From Lachnospiraceae bacterium UBA4364 (GTDB lineage: Bacteria > Bacillota > Clostridia > Lachnospirales > Lachnospiraceae): a stretch of DNA of 41,720 nt. Shown one piece after another: positions 16,351 to 23,343 of the stretch. Under the pieces are notes generated by a model. The model made no database searches. It was not told the origin of the DNA and worked only from the letters and a program-made list of their open reading frames with translations. The DNA is taken from assembly GCA_002393955.1 (NCBI GenBank), contig DGSK01000041.1, forward strand, positions 1-41,720, given 5' to 3'. The translations under genes were made by a program, and so were the position numbers. Each line of letters opens with the position of its first letter. Position 1 is the first letter of the stretch.

Positions 16351-16367
16351 ATATTTAGGGAGTTGAA

Positions 16368-17042
16368 ATGAAAGAATTAAGTGTTTTTGTGGACGAAAGC
16401 GGAGATTTTGGAACATATGATAAGCGAACTCCATATTATATATTGTCCCTTGTACTTCATGATCAAGGTATTGATATTACTGAAGATCTGATGGCTCTCG
16501 AGCGAGAAATGACAAATATAGGTTATCCTGATCATTGTATTCATGTAGGACCAATTATTAGGAAAGAAAATGAGTATGAATACGAGGACCTTGAAACCAG
16601 AATAAAAATAGTTAAGCGGCTCATGTCTTTTGTGCGTCATATAGATGTAAAGTTTTTAAGTGTCTATATTGAAAAGAAGAATGCAGAGGATTCGTTGCAG
16701 GCTGTTAGTCAGTTGAGTCGGGAATTGTCAAGACAGATTAAGGATGAAATGGATTTCTTTCAGTCATACGATGAAGTCAAGGTGTATTATGATAACGGTC
16801 AGACGGAAGTAAATAAAGTTATTTCATCAGTATTCAATTCTCTTTTGGATAAAGTTGAATTCCGGAGGGTTGTTCCGGCTGAATACAGACTGTTCCAGGT
16901 TGCTGATCTTGTGTGTACAATGAAACTTGCCGAATTAAAAATGCATAATAAAGCACTTTCAAATTCTGAACAACTGTTTTTCGGCGATGAGCGTACACTT
17001 AAAAAGAATTATCTGAAGCCAATCGAGAGTAAGAGTTTATGA
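16368..17042 (+). CDS. DUF3800 (RNase H-fold) protein
   Basis: 224 residues, AGGGAG ribosome binding site. The start MKELSVFVDESGDFGTYDKR carries the DUF3800 signature DESG, with acidic residues (D9, E10, D13) expected to bind metal in an RNase H-like fold. The region VKVYYDNGQTEVNKVISSVF and the late VADLVCTMKLAEL supply the other typical core elements. The family is widespread in phages and defence regions and is usually of unknown function; nuclease activity is inferred. It is preceded by a structured RNA leader and followed by a terminator, so it is a self-contained unit. Length is normal. Confidence 0.9.
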   Translation: MKELSVFVDESGDFGTYDKRTPYYILSLVLHDQGIDITEDLMALEREMTNIGYPDHCIHVGPIIRKENEYEYEDLETRIKIVKRLMSFVRHIDVKFLSVYIEKKNAEDSLQAVSQLSRELSRQIKDEMDFFQSYDEVKVYYDNGQTEVNKVISSVFNSLLDKVEFRRVVPAEYRLFQVADLVCTMKLAELKMHNKALSNSEQLFFGDERTLKKNYLKPIESKSL

Positions 17043-17062
17043 TAGTATAGCCATAGAAAAAA

Positions 17063-17089
17063 AGGCATCCGGGGAGTGGATGTCTTTTT
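17063..17089 (+). terminator. Rho-independent terminator after DUF3800
   Basis: AGGCATCC (17063-17070) pairs with GGATGTCT (17078-17085, one G-U) and is followed by TTTTT. Confidence 0.8.
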
Positions 17090-17093
17090 GGCG

Positions 17094-17109
17094 GAACGGT
17101 ATATACAAA
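17094..17109 (+). repeat. 16-bp direct repeat, copy 2
   Basis: Exact copy of 15775-15790 (GAACGGTATATACAAA), lying just after the DUF3800 terminator, 1.3 kb from copy 1. Here it is also part of ACGGT...ACCGT, a small inverted repeat. Confidence 0.8.
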
Positions 17110-17245
17110 ACCGTATGTTATAAGGTGGCGTATGAATGCTGTGGTGCTTACCATTTCGGACTTTTTTTACTTTCGTGTCGAGCATTTTTTCACGTTGGTA
17201 TTTTTGAAAGAACAGAAGGCAAGAAGATGCTATGGCGTTTATTGA

Positions 17246-17917
17246 ATGAGTATGAGCTATAAGATAAAAACAATATTAATATGCTTTGTATCTGTGTTGC
17301 TTGTGATTACCGGATGCGGATCGTCCGACAGATTTCACGGCGACCGGCCTTACGATTCGTATTTTGATACGGCTAAGGAGTTTGCCGAGTATTGGTGCGG
17401 CCCGTGCGAAGAAGTCGACGAATATACCGTGGAGACTTCTTATGGTGATGTCATCGTTCATAAGATGCAGGATACGGAATTCGGATTTGTCTACTCCGTG
17501 GAAGAACGGGTGGAGGAGTACACGACCGGTGTTTACAGTAGTTATTCCACCTACGACTTCTCATATTATTATCTTCAGACTTATCTTGAGTGTGCGGATC
17601 TCGAAGATATCATCGATGAGTACTCATTGACCGTGGATATTGGTGAAATCAGCGAAAGTGCGACCGAAGGACTGACGGGCTTCTACCTGCCCGGTGTCGA
17701 TATATATACGGACCTGCTTTTGTCTGACTCGGAGTGTGATCTGATCCTCGATTCGTTTGTCGATGAGTTCGAAGCATTCGATGTTCGTGGCAATTTCACA
17801 CGTGAATATGACAATGCGGTAGTCTTCTTCAATTTATATTCCGCCCCGACCGCCGAAGAGCAACAGAACGGTTACTATCATCATAGTGAAGATAGAACTT
17901 ACGGGTATCAGCAGTAG
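17246..17917 (+). CDS. Lipoprotein, unknown function
   Basis: 223 residues. The signal peptide ends in the lipobox ITGC (Cys24), and the mature protein is acidic and rich in Tyr, Asp and Glu (for example YSSYSTYDFSYYYLQTYLEC). ATG 17246 or 17252 could be the start; neither has a strong ribosome binding site. Codon choice is more GC-rich (many CGACCG, GAGGAG) than the flanking AT-rich genes, which may point to a separate origin. No domain is recognised. Confidence 0.68.
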   Translation: MSMSYKIKTILICFVSVLLVITGCGSSDRFHGDRPYDSYFDTAKEFAEYWCGPCEEVDEYTVETSYGDVIVHKMQDTEFGFVYSVEERVEEYTTGVYSSYSTYDFSYYYLQTYLECADLEDIIDEYSLTVDIGEISESATEGLTGFYLPGVDIYTDLLLSDSECDLILDSFVDEFEAFDVRGNFTREYDNAVVFFNLYSAPTAEEQQNGYYHHSEDRTYGYQQ

Positions 17918-17982
17918 AAAATCGGAGTGTGTATTGTATTTCAGGTTCGACGAAAGAAAAATAGTGATAGCAAAGGAGTGAC

Positions 17983-18321
17983 GTGTCAAATATGTTAAAT
18001 GCAATAAACATTATATCCAATATACATGCAGTGACCTCGGACCGTGTATTCGGCTTCAGAATGGGTGGAGATGAATATGCAATGGTAGCCGTGAATGTCA
18101 CCCAAAAAGAAACTGATGAAATATATAATGGCTGGAAACGCTCACTTGAAGAATTAAACACACAGGGCAATGTTTACTGTGTAATGGCCTGTGGTCTTAA
18201 GTACTGTGAGGGTGAGTTCGATGTGGAAGAACTGTTTAAACAGGCAGATGAGCTGATGTACCTCGACAAAAAAGCCCGTAAGGGAAAGGGGGAAACTTCG
18301 CATCTTCGAAGCGAAAGCTGA
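17983..18321 (+). pseudogene. GGDEF-domain fragment (diguanylate cyclase remnant)
   Basis: 112 residues matching the C-terminal two thirds of a GGDEF domain: VFGFRMGGDEYAMVAVN (active-site loop GGDEY, residues 28-32) and the closing FKQADELMYLDKKARKGKGE. The first beta strand and the metal/GTP-binding helix region, plus any sensor domain, are absent. It has its own AAAGGAG site 6 bp before GTG 17983, so it could still be translated. A fragment this short is unlikely to make c-di-GMP. It may be a relic or a stand-alone dimerisation piece. Confidence 0.7.
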
Positions 18322-18408
18322 ATTTTAATGCTTGAACCATAAAATCCCAGGGTATGGTCCGTATATTATATATACGGATCATATTTTTCAAAAGGAGGAT
18401 CTGTGATC

Positions 18409-18918
18409 ATGAAAAAATCTGTATTAGCAATATTAGTTTGCACTTTGGGTGTGGTGCTTGCAGGATGCGGCACTGAAAAAAACGGCGTAGCTGTTTCATC
18501 AGACATAAACGAATCGGAACAGATTGTTGAAACAAAAATATCCGATGAACAGGATTTTGAAACGAACATAACCGATGAACAGGATGTTTCGGAAATACAG
18601 GAACCTTCGCCGGAAGTATCGGAGCTGAGTGATGATGATATGCCCGGGGATGAAGAGATAAAGGTAATATGGAGTGGCGTTTATGGCTGGGAGATGGGGG
18701 GCGACTATGTTTATATAGATGCATACGGAAGAATCTATGAGGAGCGAGAGTGTGAGGAACCTATGTTTGAGCCGGTGGGTGCATGTGCTGAAACTTATAC
18801 AGGTAAGCAGTTTACTGAAGATGAACTTAATGAGTTTTTCAGTTTAAAAAAAGATGATGATGACGGGCATAAAGAGCTGCTCAGCAGAAAGGGCATTAAA
18901 TTTGGCCGGAAGAATTGA
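18409..18918 (+). CDS. Lipoprotein with acidic repeat linker
   Basis: 169 residues from ATG 18409 (AAAGGAGG 10 bp upstream; GTG 18403 is a possible alternative). Signal peptide with lipobox LAGC (Cys20). An acidic linker follows with two copies of a unit (ISDEQDFETN and ITDEQDVSEI). The C-terminal 90 residues (WSGVYGWEMGGDYVYIDAYG) have no recognised family. A short AT-rich inverted repeat (TATATTATATATA) lies upstream. It is followed two bases later by the start of the next, frameshifted gene, so the two were probably an operon. Confidence 0.75.
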   Translation: MKKSVLAILVCTLGVVLAGCGTEKNGVAVSSDINESEQIVETKISDEQDFETNITDEQDVSEIQEPSPEVSELSDDDMPGDEEIKVIWSGVYGWEMGGDYVYIDAYGRIYEERECEEPMFEPVGACAETYTGKQFTEDELNEFFSLKKDDDDGHKELLSRKGIKFGRKN

Positions 18919-18919
18919 T

Positions 18920-19199
18920 ATGGAATACTTTATAAAATGTAATCTGTATGCATTCTGCCAAGGGTGAGATTACGCCCATAAGGATCCGTGTGGTAAATGA
19001 AGAGGGAGAGTATCAGGTCTTCAATATAAAGGGTTTTAATGATCTGTCACATCACGGAGCAAGGACCACGCCTGATGGGGTATCTGTGACGAATAATACG
19101 CTGATCTATGACTGCAGGATACATGTACTGAACCGGGAAAGACGGGTTACGCTTTATTATGAGCCGTATAAGATGGAGTGGAAGATATCGACGGGATAG
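18920..19199 (+). pseudogene. Small conserved gene broken by one extra base
   Basis: ATG 18920 opens a frame reading MEYFIKCNLYAFCQG that stops at a TGA. The next frame carries on as KGEITPIRIRV, then GEYQVFNIKGFNDLSHHGAR and TTPDGVSVTNNTLIYDCRIH. Removing one C near 18959 joins them into one protein of about 92 residues starting MEYFIKCNLYAFC-KGEITP. I recall similar small proteins in Lachnospiraceae with this combined N-terminus, so the gene is likely real and broken. No function is known. The start is immediately after the lipoprotein stop. Confidence 0.6.
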
Positions 19200-19204
19200 A
19201 AGTT

Positions 19205-19771
19205 ATGTGCTGCAGATATTATATTTGGACAGAGACATATGAATACTTTGATGATCTGCCGGTTGTTGGTGAATCAGTAAGGCTTTCCGGGGATATACAT
19301 CCTTCAGAGAATGCCTTTATTATCCGGAATAAGGCAGATAAACTGTGTGGGCAGATATGTTCCTGGGGGTATCCGTCAAATGGAAATAAAGGCTTGGTTA
19401 TAAATGCTAGAGCTGAGACACTGCATGAAAAGCCTATGTTTTCGGAAGATATAATGAACAGACGCTGCCTTGTTCCTGCAAACGGCTTTTATGAATGGGA
19501 CCGATTAAAACAGAAGGCGAATGTTACTGTTCCTGATGAGCCGTTTATCTACTTTGCAGGGATTTACGGTATCAGGGCAGGAATGGAAAGGTTTGTGATA
19601 ATTACAAGACCTTCTGCCGGAGAGATGAGCCGGATTCATGAAAGGATGCCTCTTATTGTTCCTAAGGATAAGGTTGGGGAGTGGTTTTCTGAGAATTATA
19701 GGGATGTGCTTGCCTCTGAACCGGTTCATGTTAAGGCAGATGTTGAGAATGAGCAGATGACTTTTTTGTAG
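19205..19771 (+). CDS. SRAP/YedK (HMCES-type) abasic-site crosslinking protein
   Basis: 188 residues. It shields abasic sites in single-stranded DNA by forming a covalent link through Cys2. The start is set at ATG 19205, giving MCCRYY, because the catalytic cysteine must follow the initiator Met; an upstream start at 19178 would bury it. Other active-site features are N67-A68-R69 (NARAETL), E97 (GFYEW) and H145 (HERMP). Length is slightly short of E. coli YedK but typical of Firmicutes. No strong ribosome binding site; it overlaps closely with the preceding broken gene's end. Followed by two terminators. Confidence 0.95.
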   Translation: MCCRYYIWTETYEYFDDLPVVGESVRLSGDIHPSENAFIIRNKADKLCGQICSWGYPSNGNKGLVINARAETLHEKPMFSEDIMNRRCLVPANGFYEWDRLKQKANVTVPDEPFIYFAGIYGIRAGMERFVIITRPSAGEMSRIHERMPLIVPKDKVGEWFSENYRDVLASEPVHVKADVENEQMTFL

Positions 19772-19787
19772 AAAGCTTATTTCTTGG

Positions 19788-19820
19788 AATGCGGAGCCGT
19801 AAAAAAGCTCTGCATTTTTA
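19788..19820 (+). terminator. Terminator 1 after SRAP gene
   Basis: AATGCGGAGC (19788-19797) pairs with GCTCTGCATT (19807-19816, one G-U), followed by TTTATT. Confidence 0.85.
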
Positions 19821-19852
19821 TTGCGTTCAAGAAACTTGACTAAAAATGAGGG

Positions 19853-19882
19853 ATGCGGAGCCAGTTTAGCTCCGCATTTTTG
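19853..19882 (+). terminator. Terminator 2, near-copy of terminator 1
   Basis: ATGCGGAGC (19853-19861) pairs perfectly with GCTCCGCAT (19869-19877), followed by TTTTT. It shares its stem sequence with the hairpin 65 bp upstream. Confidence 0.85.
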
Positions 19883-19966
19883 CTATTTTGAAAGAAACCC
19901 TGCAAGTATTATATGCAAATGGAACTGTATGGGGGTAAATTATACCCTAAATATATGGGAAAATAA

Positions 19967-19995
19967 TTGCTATATTGTAGATAAAAGGTTATAAT
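19967..19995 (+). promoter_or_regulatory. Promoter of the toxin-antitoxin pair, with upstream inverted repeat
   Basis: -35 TTGCTA (19967-19972), 17-base spacer, -10 TATAAT (19990-19995). A GGGTA-N5-TACCC inverted repeat at 19933-19947 lies 20 bp upstream and might bind the antitoxin, which commonly represses its own operon. Confidence 0.65.
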
Positions 19996-20031
19996 CAATA
20001 ATATAAAAGTTATTGAAAGGTGGAGGATGGT

Positions 20032-20286
20032 ATGCCAGTAATTAAACCTGTTTCGGAATTGAAGAATTATACTTCTATAGTAAACCAAGTTTCTTATGGA
20101 AACCGTATTTACCTGACAAAAAATGGTCATGGTCAGTATGCGATTATTGATATGAAAGAACTGGATGAACTGGATAGACAGAGGGCTCTCTTAAATCTTA
20201 TGGGTAAATTAAATGATGCCAGGGATTCAGTAAATGAAGAAGGAACGGTTTCGGCTGATGAGCTTGAAAAGGAGCTGGGGTTGTAA
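20032..20286 (+). CDS. Type II antitoxin, PHD/YefM family
   Basis: 84 residues from ATG 20032, 5 bp after GGTGGAGG. The sequence MPVIKPVSELKNYTSIVNQV, then RIYLTKNGHGQYAIIDMKEL is a classic PHD/YefM N-terminal DNA-binding fold. The C-terminal acidic tail (ADELEKELGL) would wrap the toxin. It neutralises the downstream toxin and represses the shared promoter. The toxin start lies 1 base after this stop, so they are translationally linked. Confidence 0.92.
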   Translation: MPVIKPVSELKNYTSIVNQVSYGNRIYLTKNGHGQYAIIDMKELDELDRQRALLNLMGKLNDARDSVNEEGTVSADELEKELGL

Positions 20287-20287
20287 T

Positions 20288-20638
20288 ATGAAGTTCAAGG
20301 TCGAGTATTCCCAGATTGTAAGAAGAAAAATGAAAGCTCTGAAAAAATATCTAACGGAGCATTTTGATCCGGATACTGCTGTTAGGGGCTTGGAACAGAT
20401 AACGGCTGCTGTAAGAAGATTGGAGGATTATCCGGAAGCGGGAACGGCTCTTTCAGATATGTTTGGTATTGATACGGATTTCAGATGTCTGTATGTAAAC
20501 CATAATTATATGTTTTACTATATTCAGGACAACAAGGTTATCGTTGCGGAAATGTTTGATGAAAGAGAAGATTTCATGTATAAGATATTTGGAATAAGTA
20601 GTGAATCTGAAGAGTCAAAAAAATACTGGAATGAATAG
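20288..20638 (+). CDS. Type II toxin, RelE/ParE superfamily
   Basis: 116 residues from ATG 20288, preceded by GGAGCTGGGG inside the antitoxin end. The fold is seen in VEYSQIVRRKMKALKKYL, LEDYPEAGTALSDMFG and the C-terminal MFDEREDFMYKIFGIS, typical of ParE/RelE toxins that cut mRNA on the ribosome or poison gyrase. The usual basic and aromatic residues are kept (Y..F.CLYVNHNYMFYYIQD). Which of the two activities applies cannot be settled from sequence. An earlier in-frame start at 20234 would overlap the antitoxin and is rejected. Confidence 0.9.
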   Translation: MKFKVEYSQIVRRKMKALKKYLTEHFDPDTAVRGLEQITAAVRRLEDYPEAGTALSDMFGIDTDFRCLYVNHNYMFYYIQDNKVIVAEMFDEREDFMYKIFGISSESEESKKYWNE

Positions 20639-20707
20639 AACGATTTGTGCTGAATTATTACAATGATGTTAGAGTGTATGAAAATAATTGTTTAAAAAAA
20701 AGAGAAT

Positions 20708-20734
20708 GCGGAGCCATTGCAGCCCCGCTTTTTT
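20708..20734 (+). terminator. Terminator after the toxin-antitoxin pair
   Basis: GCGGAGC (20708-20714) pairs with GCCCCGC (20722-20728) with one mismatch, then TTTTTT. It belongs to the same GCGGAGC stem family as the SRAP terminators. Confidence 0.75.
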
Positions 20735-20813
20735 ATTTGAATTAACTGAGAGGGTGTGATAATACAATGTTCATTTTCAATCTGAGGTTAAAGGTTTATT
20801 GATATTGATATTG

Positions 20814-20827
20814 TCGTATATATACGA
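20814..20827. promoter_or_regulatory. 14-bp perfect palindrome upstream of the AAA/DUF4143 gene
   Basis: TCGTATATATACGA lies 64 bp before the start, in an AT-rich region. TACGATAAAATA immediately follows. It could be an operator, or simply AT-rich promoter sequence. Confidence 0.4.
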
Positions 20828-20890
20828 TAAAATATACTATATATTTAAGAATAAATACGACAAAAAACGGCAAAAGTGAAAGGGCGTAAT

Positions 20891-22153
20891 ATGAACCATA
20901 GTATACTGAAAAAGGTAATTTATGATCAGATTGAAGTTATTCAGAATGCAGAGATTACCCCAAGAGATTACTTCTTTGAGAAAAATGTTAATTATATACT
21001 GGTAGGGCTTAGAAGATCAGGTAAGTCCACTCTTTTATATAAGATAGCTAAGGACCTTGTGGCGGCGGGCTGTGATTGGTCTCAGATAATCTATGTAAAT
21101 TTTGAGGATGACAGATTATTGGGATTTACAAAAGATGATTTCAATGACATAGTAGAGACGGCATATGAGCTGGCTGATGCTAAAGATATCTATTATTTCT
21201 TTGATGAGATTCAGCTAATTGATGGCTGGGAACATTTTGCAAGAAGAATGGCTGATCAGAAAAAACGCATTTATATTACGGGGAGCAATGCGAAAATGCT
21301 TAGCTCAGAAATGTCCAGCGTTCTTGGCGGAAGATATATTCCCAAGATGATTATGCCATTTTCTTTCAGTGAAGCATTAGATTACAAAAAGGTAACCCAT
21401 GATGACGCAGCACTACTGACCACTTCAAAAGTAGCCAAGATTAGAAGGTCATGTCATGAATATGTTTCTGATGGGGGCTTTCCTGAAGCTCTGCTTCTAA
21501 GTAATAAAAGAGAATATATAAAGAGTGTTTATGAAAAAGTGCTTCTCGGTGACATTATTGAGCGTGAACAGGTAAAGAACAAAATGGCACTTAGGCTCAT
21601 GATTAAGAAAATTGCTGAGACGGTAATGCATGAGGTATCCTTTAACACTCTTGCCGGAAATGTAAAGGCGACAGGAACAAAGACATCTACTGATTCTATG
21701 ATAGAGTATGCGTCTTTTGCTGAGAATGCATATCTTTTGTTTAGGACGAGAAACTATGTCTCTAAATTTGCTGAAAAGGAAAGTGTTCCGAGATTTTACT
21801 TTTATGATAATGGAATTTTATCGCTGTTTCTTGTGGATAAAACTTCAGCTCTTTTAGAAAATGTAGTGGCGGTTAACCTAAAACGCAGGTATGAAGATGG
21901 GGTATACTATTTCAAATCTAAGCAGACAGGTATAGATGTAGATTTTTATATCCCTGAGAAAGGTTTGGCTATTCAGGTGGCGTATTCTCTGGGAGATGCA
22001 GAGGAAAGGGAAACGAAGAGCCTGTTATTATTCGCACAAAAAACGGAAGGCATAAAAAAACTGATAATAGTTACAAATGAAGAAGAGAGAACGATTGAAA
22101 AAGATGGATATGTAATCGAAGTGCTTCCTGTGTATAAGTTCCTCTTGTCATAA
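20891..22153 (+). CDS. AAA_14 / DUF4143 ATPase
   Basis: 420 residues from ATG 20891, with AAAGGG 7 bp upstream. The N-terminal AAA_14 domain has Walker A GLRRSGKSTLL and Walker B YYFFDEIQLI, followed by the sensor-like RIYITGSNAKML. The C-terminal DUF4143 domain (VPRFYFYDNGILSLFLVD, then FKSKQTGIDVDFYIPEKGLA) has a PD-(D/E)xK-like nuclease fold, with D and Q/E positions in GIDVDF and LAIQVAYS. This is a large family of uncertain role, common in anaerobes and sometimes linked to mobile or defence regions. No partner gene is seen. Confidence 0.92.
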   Translation: MNHSILKKVIYDQIEVIQNAEITPRDYFFEKNVNYILVGLRRSGKSTLLYKIAKDLVAAGCDWSQIIYVNFEDDRLLGFTKDDFNDIVETAYELADAKDIYYFFDEIQLIDGWEHFARRMADQKKRIYITGSNAKMLSSEMSSVLGGRYIPKMIMPFSFSEALDYKKVTHDDAALLTTSKVAKIRRSCHEYVSDGGFPEALLLSNKREYIKSVYEKVLLGDIIEREQVKNKMALRLMIKKIAETVMHEVSFNTLAGNVKATGTKTSTDSMIEYASFAENAYLLFRTRNYVSKFAEKESVPRFYFYDNGILSLFLVDKTSALLENVVAVNLKRRYEDGVYYFKSKQTGIDVDFYIPEKGLAIQVAYSLGDAEERETKSLLLFAQKTEGIKKLIIVTNEEERTIEKDGYVIEVLPVYKFLLS

Positions 22154-22400
22154 AGTTGCATACCTGGGGTTTGTGGCATAATTGGACATAAAGAAATCGC
22201 AATTTGGTGCAAAAATATAGGAAAACAAATCGCAATCTCCGATCCATTAGGCATCGAGGTTGATATATTTTGAAAGATCGGATACAAAACACACAAGGCT
22301 GAATATAGTCCAAGCGAACGGCATCGCTGTCAGGACGGCTGCAAGTGTAGTATATGTGTGATTAAGCTGACCACAGACAGGAAAGTAGAGTACAGAGAGC

Positions 22401-23159
22401 CTAATAAAAGCTGTCGATATACATAAGACTCTTTCTGTATTTCGCCGGAGTCTCCCCGGTCAGTTTCTTATATGCGGCAGTAAATGCACTCTGGGAGGAA
22501 AATCCAAGGGAGTAGGAAATGTCTGCTATGGAATAGTCTGTTTTTTCCAGCATGTTTTTTGCGGTATTGATTTTCACTGATAAGATGTATGCTTTGACGG
22601 TTGTACCTGTCTCGGCTGCAAAGAGCTTGGAAAAATAGCTTGGATTTAAGCTCTCGTTCTGCGCAAGACTTTCCATCGTAAGCGGTTCATGAAGGTGGTC
22701 ATAGATGTAGTCGATCGCATGTCTCACATAGGCAGAATAGCGGTCGTTTTTTTTCAGTTCCCGCATATGTTCGGCAAAGTCAAGCTGGGCCGCTCCTATG
22801 AGGTCTATGACCTGCTCAACGCTTTTGCTTTCATCTGCAGCCTGTATGTAGATGTCGCTGATGGTATAGGCTTCATCGTGGGGGAGCCCGGAATTGATGC
22901 AGATACGGGATATGACGCCGACGGAAACTACCAGATGGTAGATGCAGTTACGCAGCGGATCTTTGGACAGGACGCCTTTACCCTTGAAGAAGTCCTTTTT
23001 TATTTCTTCAAAGTTGGCCTTTACTTTTTCCACATCACCGTTACGGATATCCTCATAGCGGGAGTATTCCTGCCTGATATCCGTGCGGACAAATTCTTCC
23101 TCGCGCTGTATGTAGAGTCTGTATATCAGTTCTTTTTTTGCATCAAGTTTCTTTGCCAT
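22401..23159 (-). CDS. AraC-family transcriptional regulator
   Basis: 252 residues from the Met at 23159 (MAKKLDAKKELIYRLY); an upstream Met at about 23205 would add a few residues, and no ribosome binding site decides. The C-terminal 100 residues hold the two helix-turn-helix motifs (MESLAQNESLNPSYFSKLFA and IADISYSLGFSSQSAFTAAY, ending KKLTGETPAKYRK). The N-terminal 150 residues are helical, without a cupin domain, as in some Firmicutes AraC proteins. It is divergent from the MATE exporter, so control of that exporter is likely. A product- or drug-responsive role is inferred. Confidence 0.9.
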   Translation of the reverse strand: MAKKLDAKKELIYRLYIQREEEFVRTDIRQEYSRYEDIRNGDVEKVKANFEEIKKDFFKGKGVLSKDPLRNCIYHLVVSVGVISRICINSGLPHDEAYTISDIYIQAADESKSVEQVIDLIGAAQLDFAEHMRELKKNDRYSAYVRHAIDYIYDHLHEPLTMESLAQNESLNPSYFSKLFAAETGTTVKAYILSVKINTAKNMLEKTDYSIADISYSLGFSSQSAFTAAYKKLTGETPAKYRKSLMYIDSFY

Positions 23160-23343
23160 CGTATTGTCATAGGAATGTTCCTTATTGTTCCTTGTTTTGT
23201 ACATAACATACCATAAAAATGTAAAAAATACCATATTTTTGATAAATTATCGGAAAAGGTTTTCTTATAATGCACACAACGGAGATAGAAGAGCGGATTC
23301 TCCGGATTATTTAAAGATGATATTCATCTTTGGAGGTATAGTG

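Noticed and set aside
17080..17262. 60-residue plus-strand ORF after DUF3800
   Set aside because: It begins inside the DUF3800 terminator, has no ribosome binding site and no protein-like composition.
22154..22400. Possible gene remnant between the AAA ATPase and AraC genes
   Set aside because: Frames of up to 45 codons are open (for example one with ERHRCQDGCKCSICVIKL) but lack starts, and no family is recognised.
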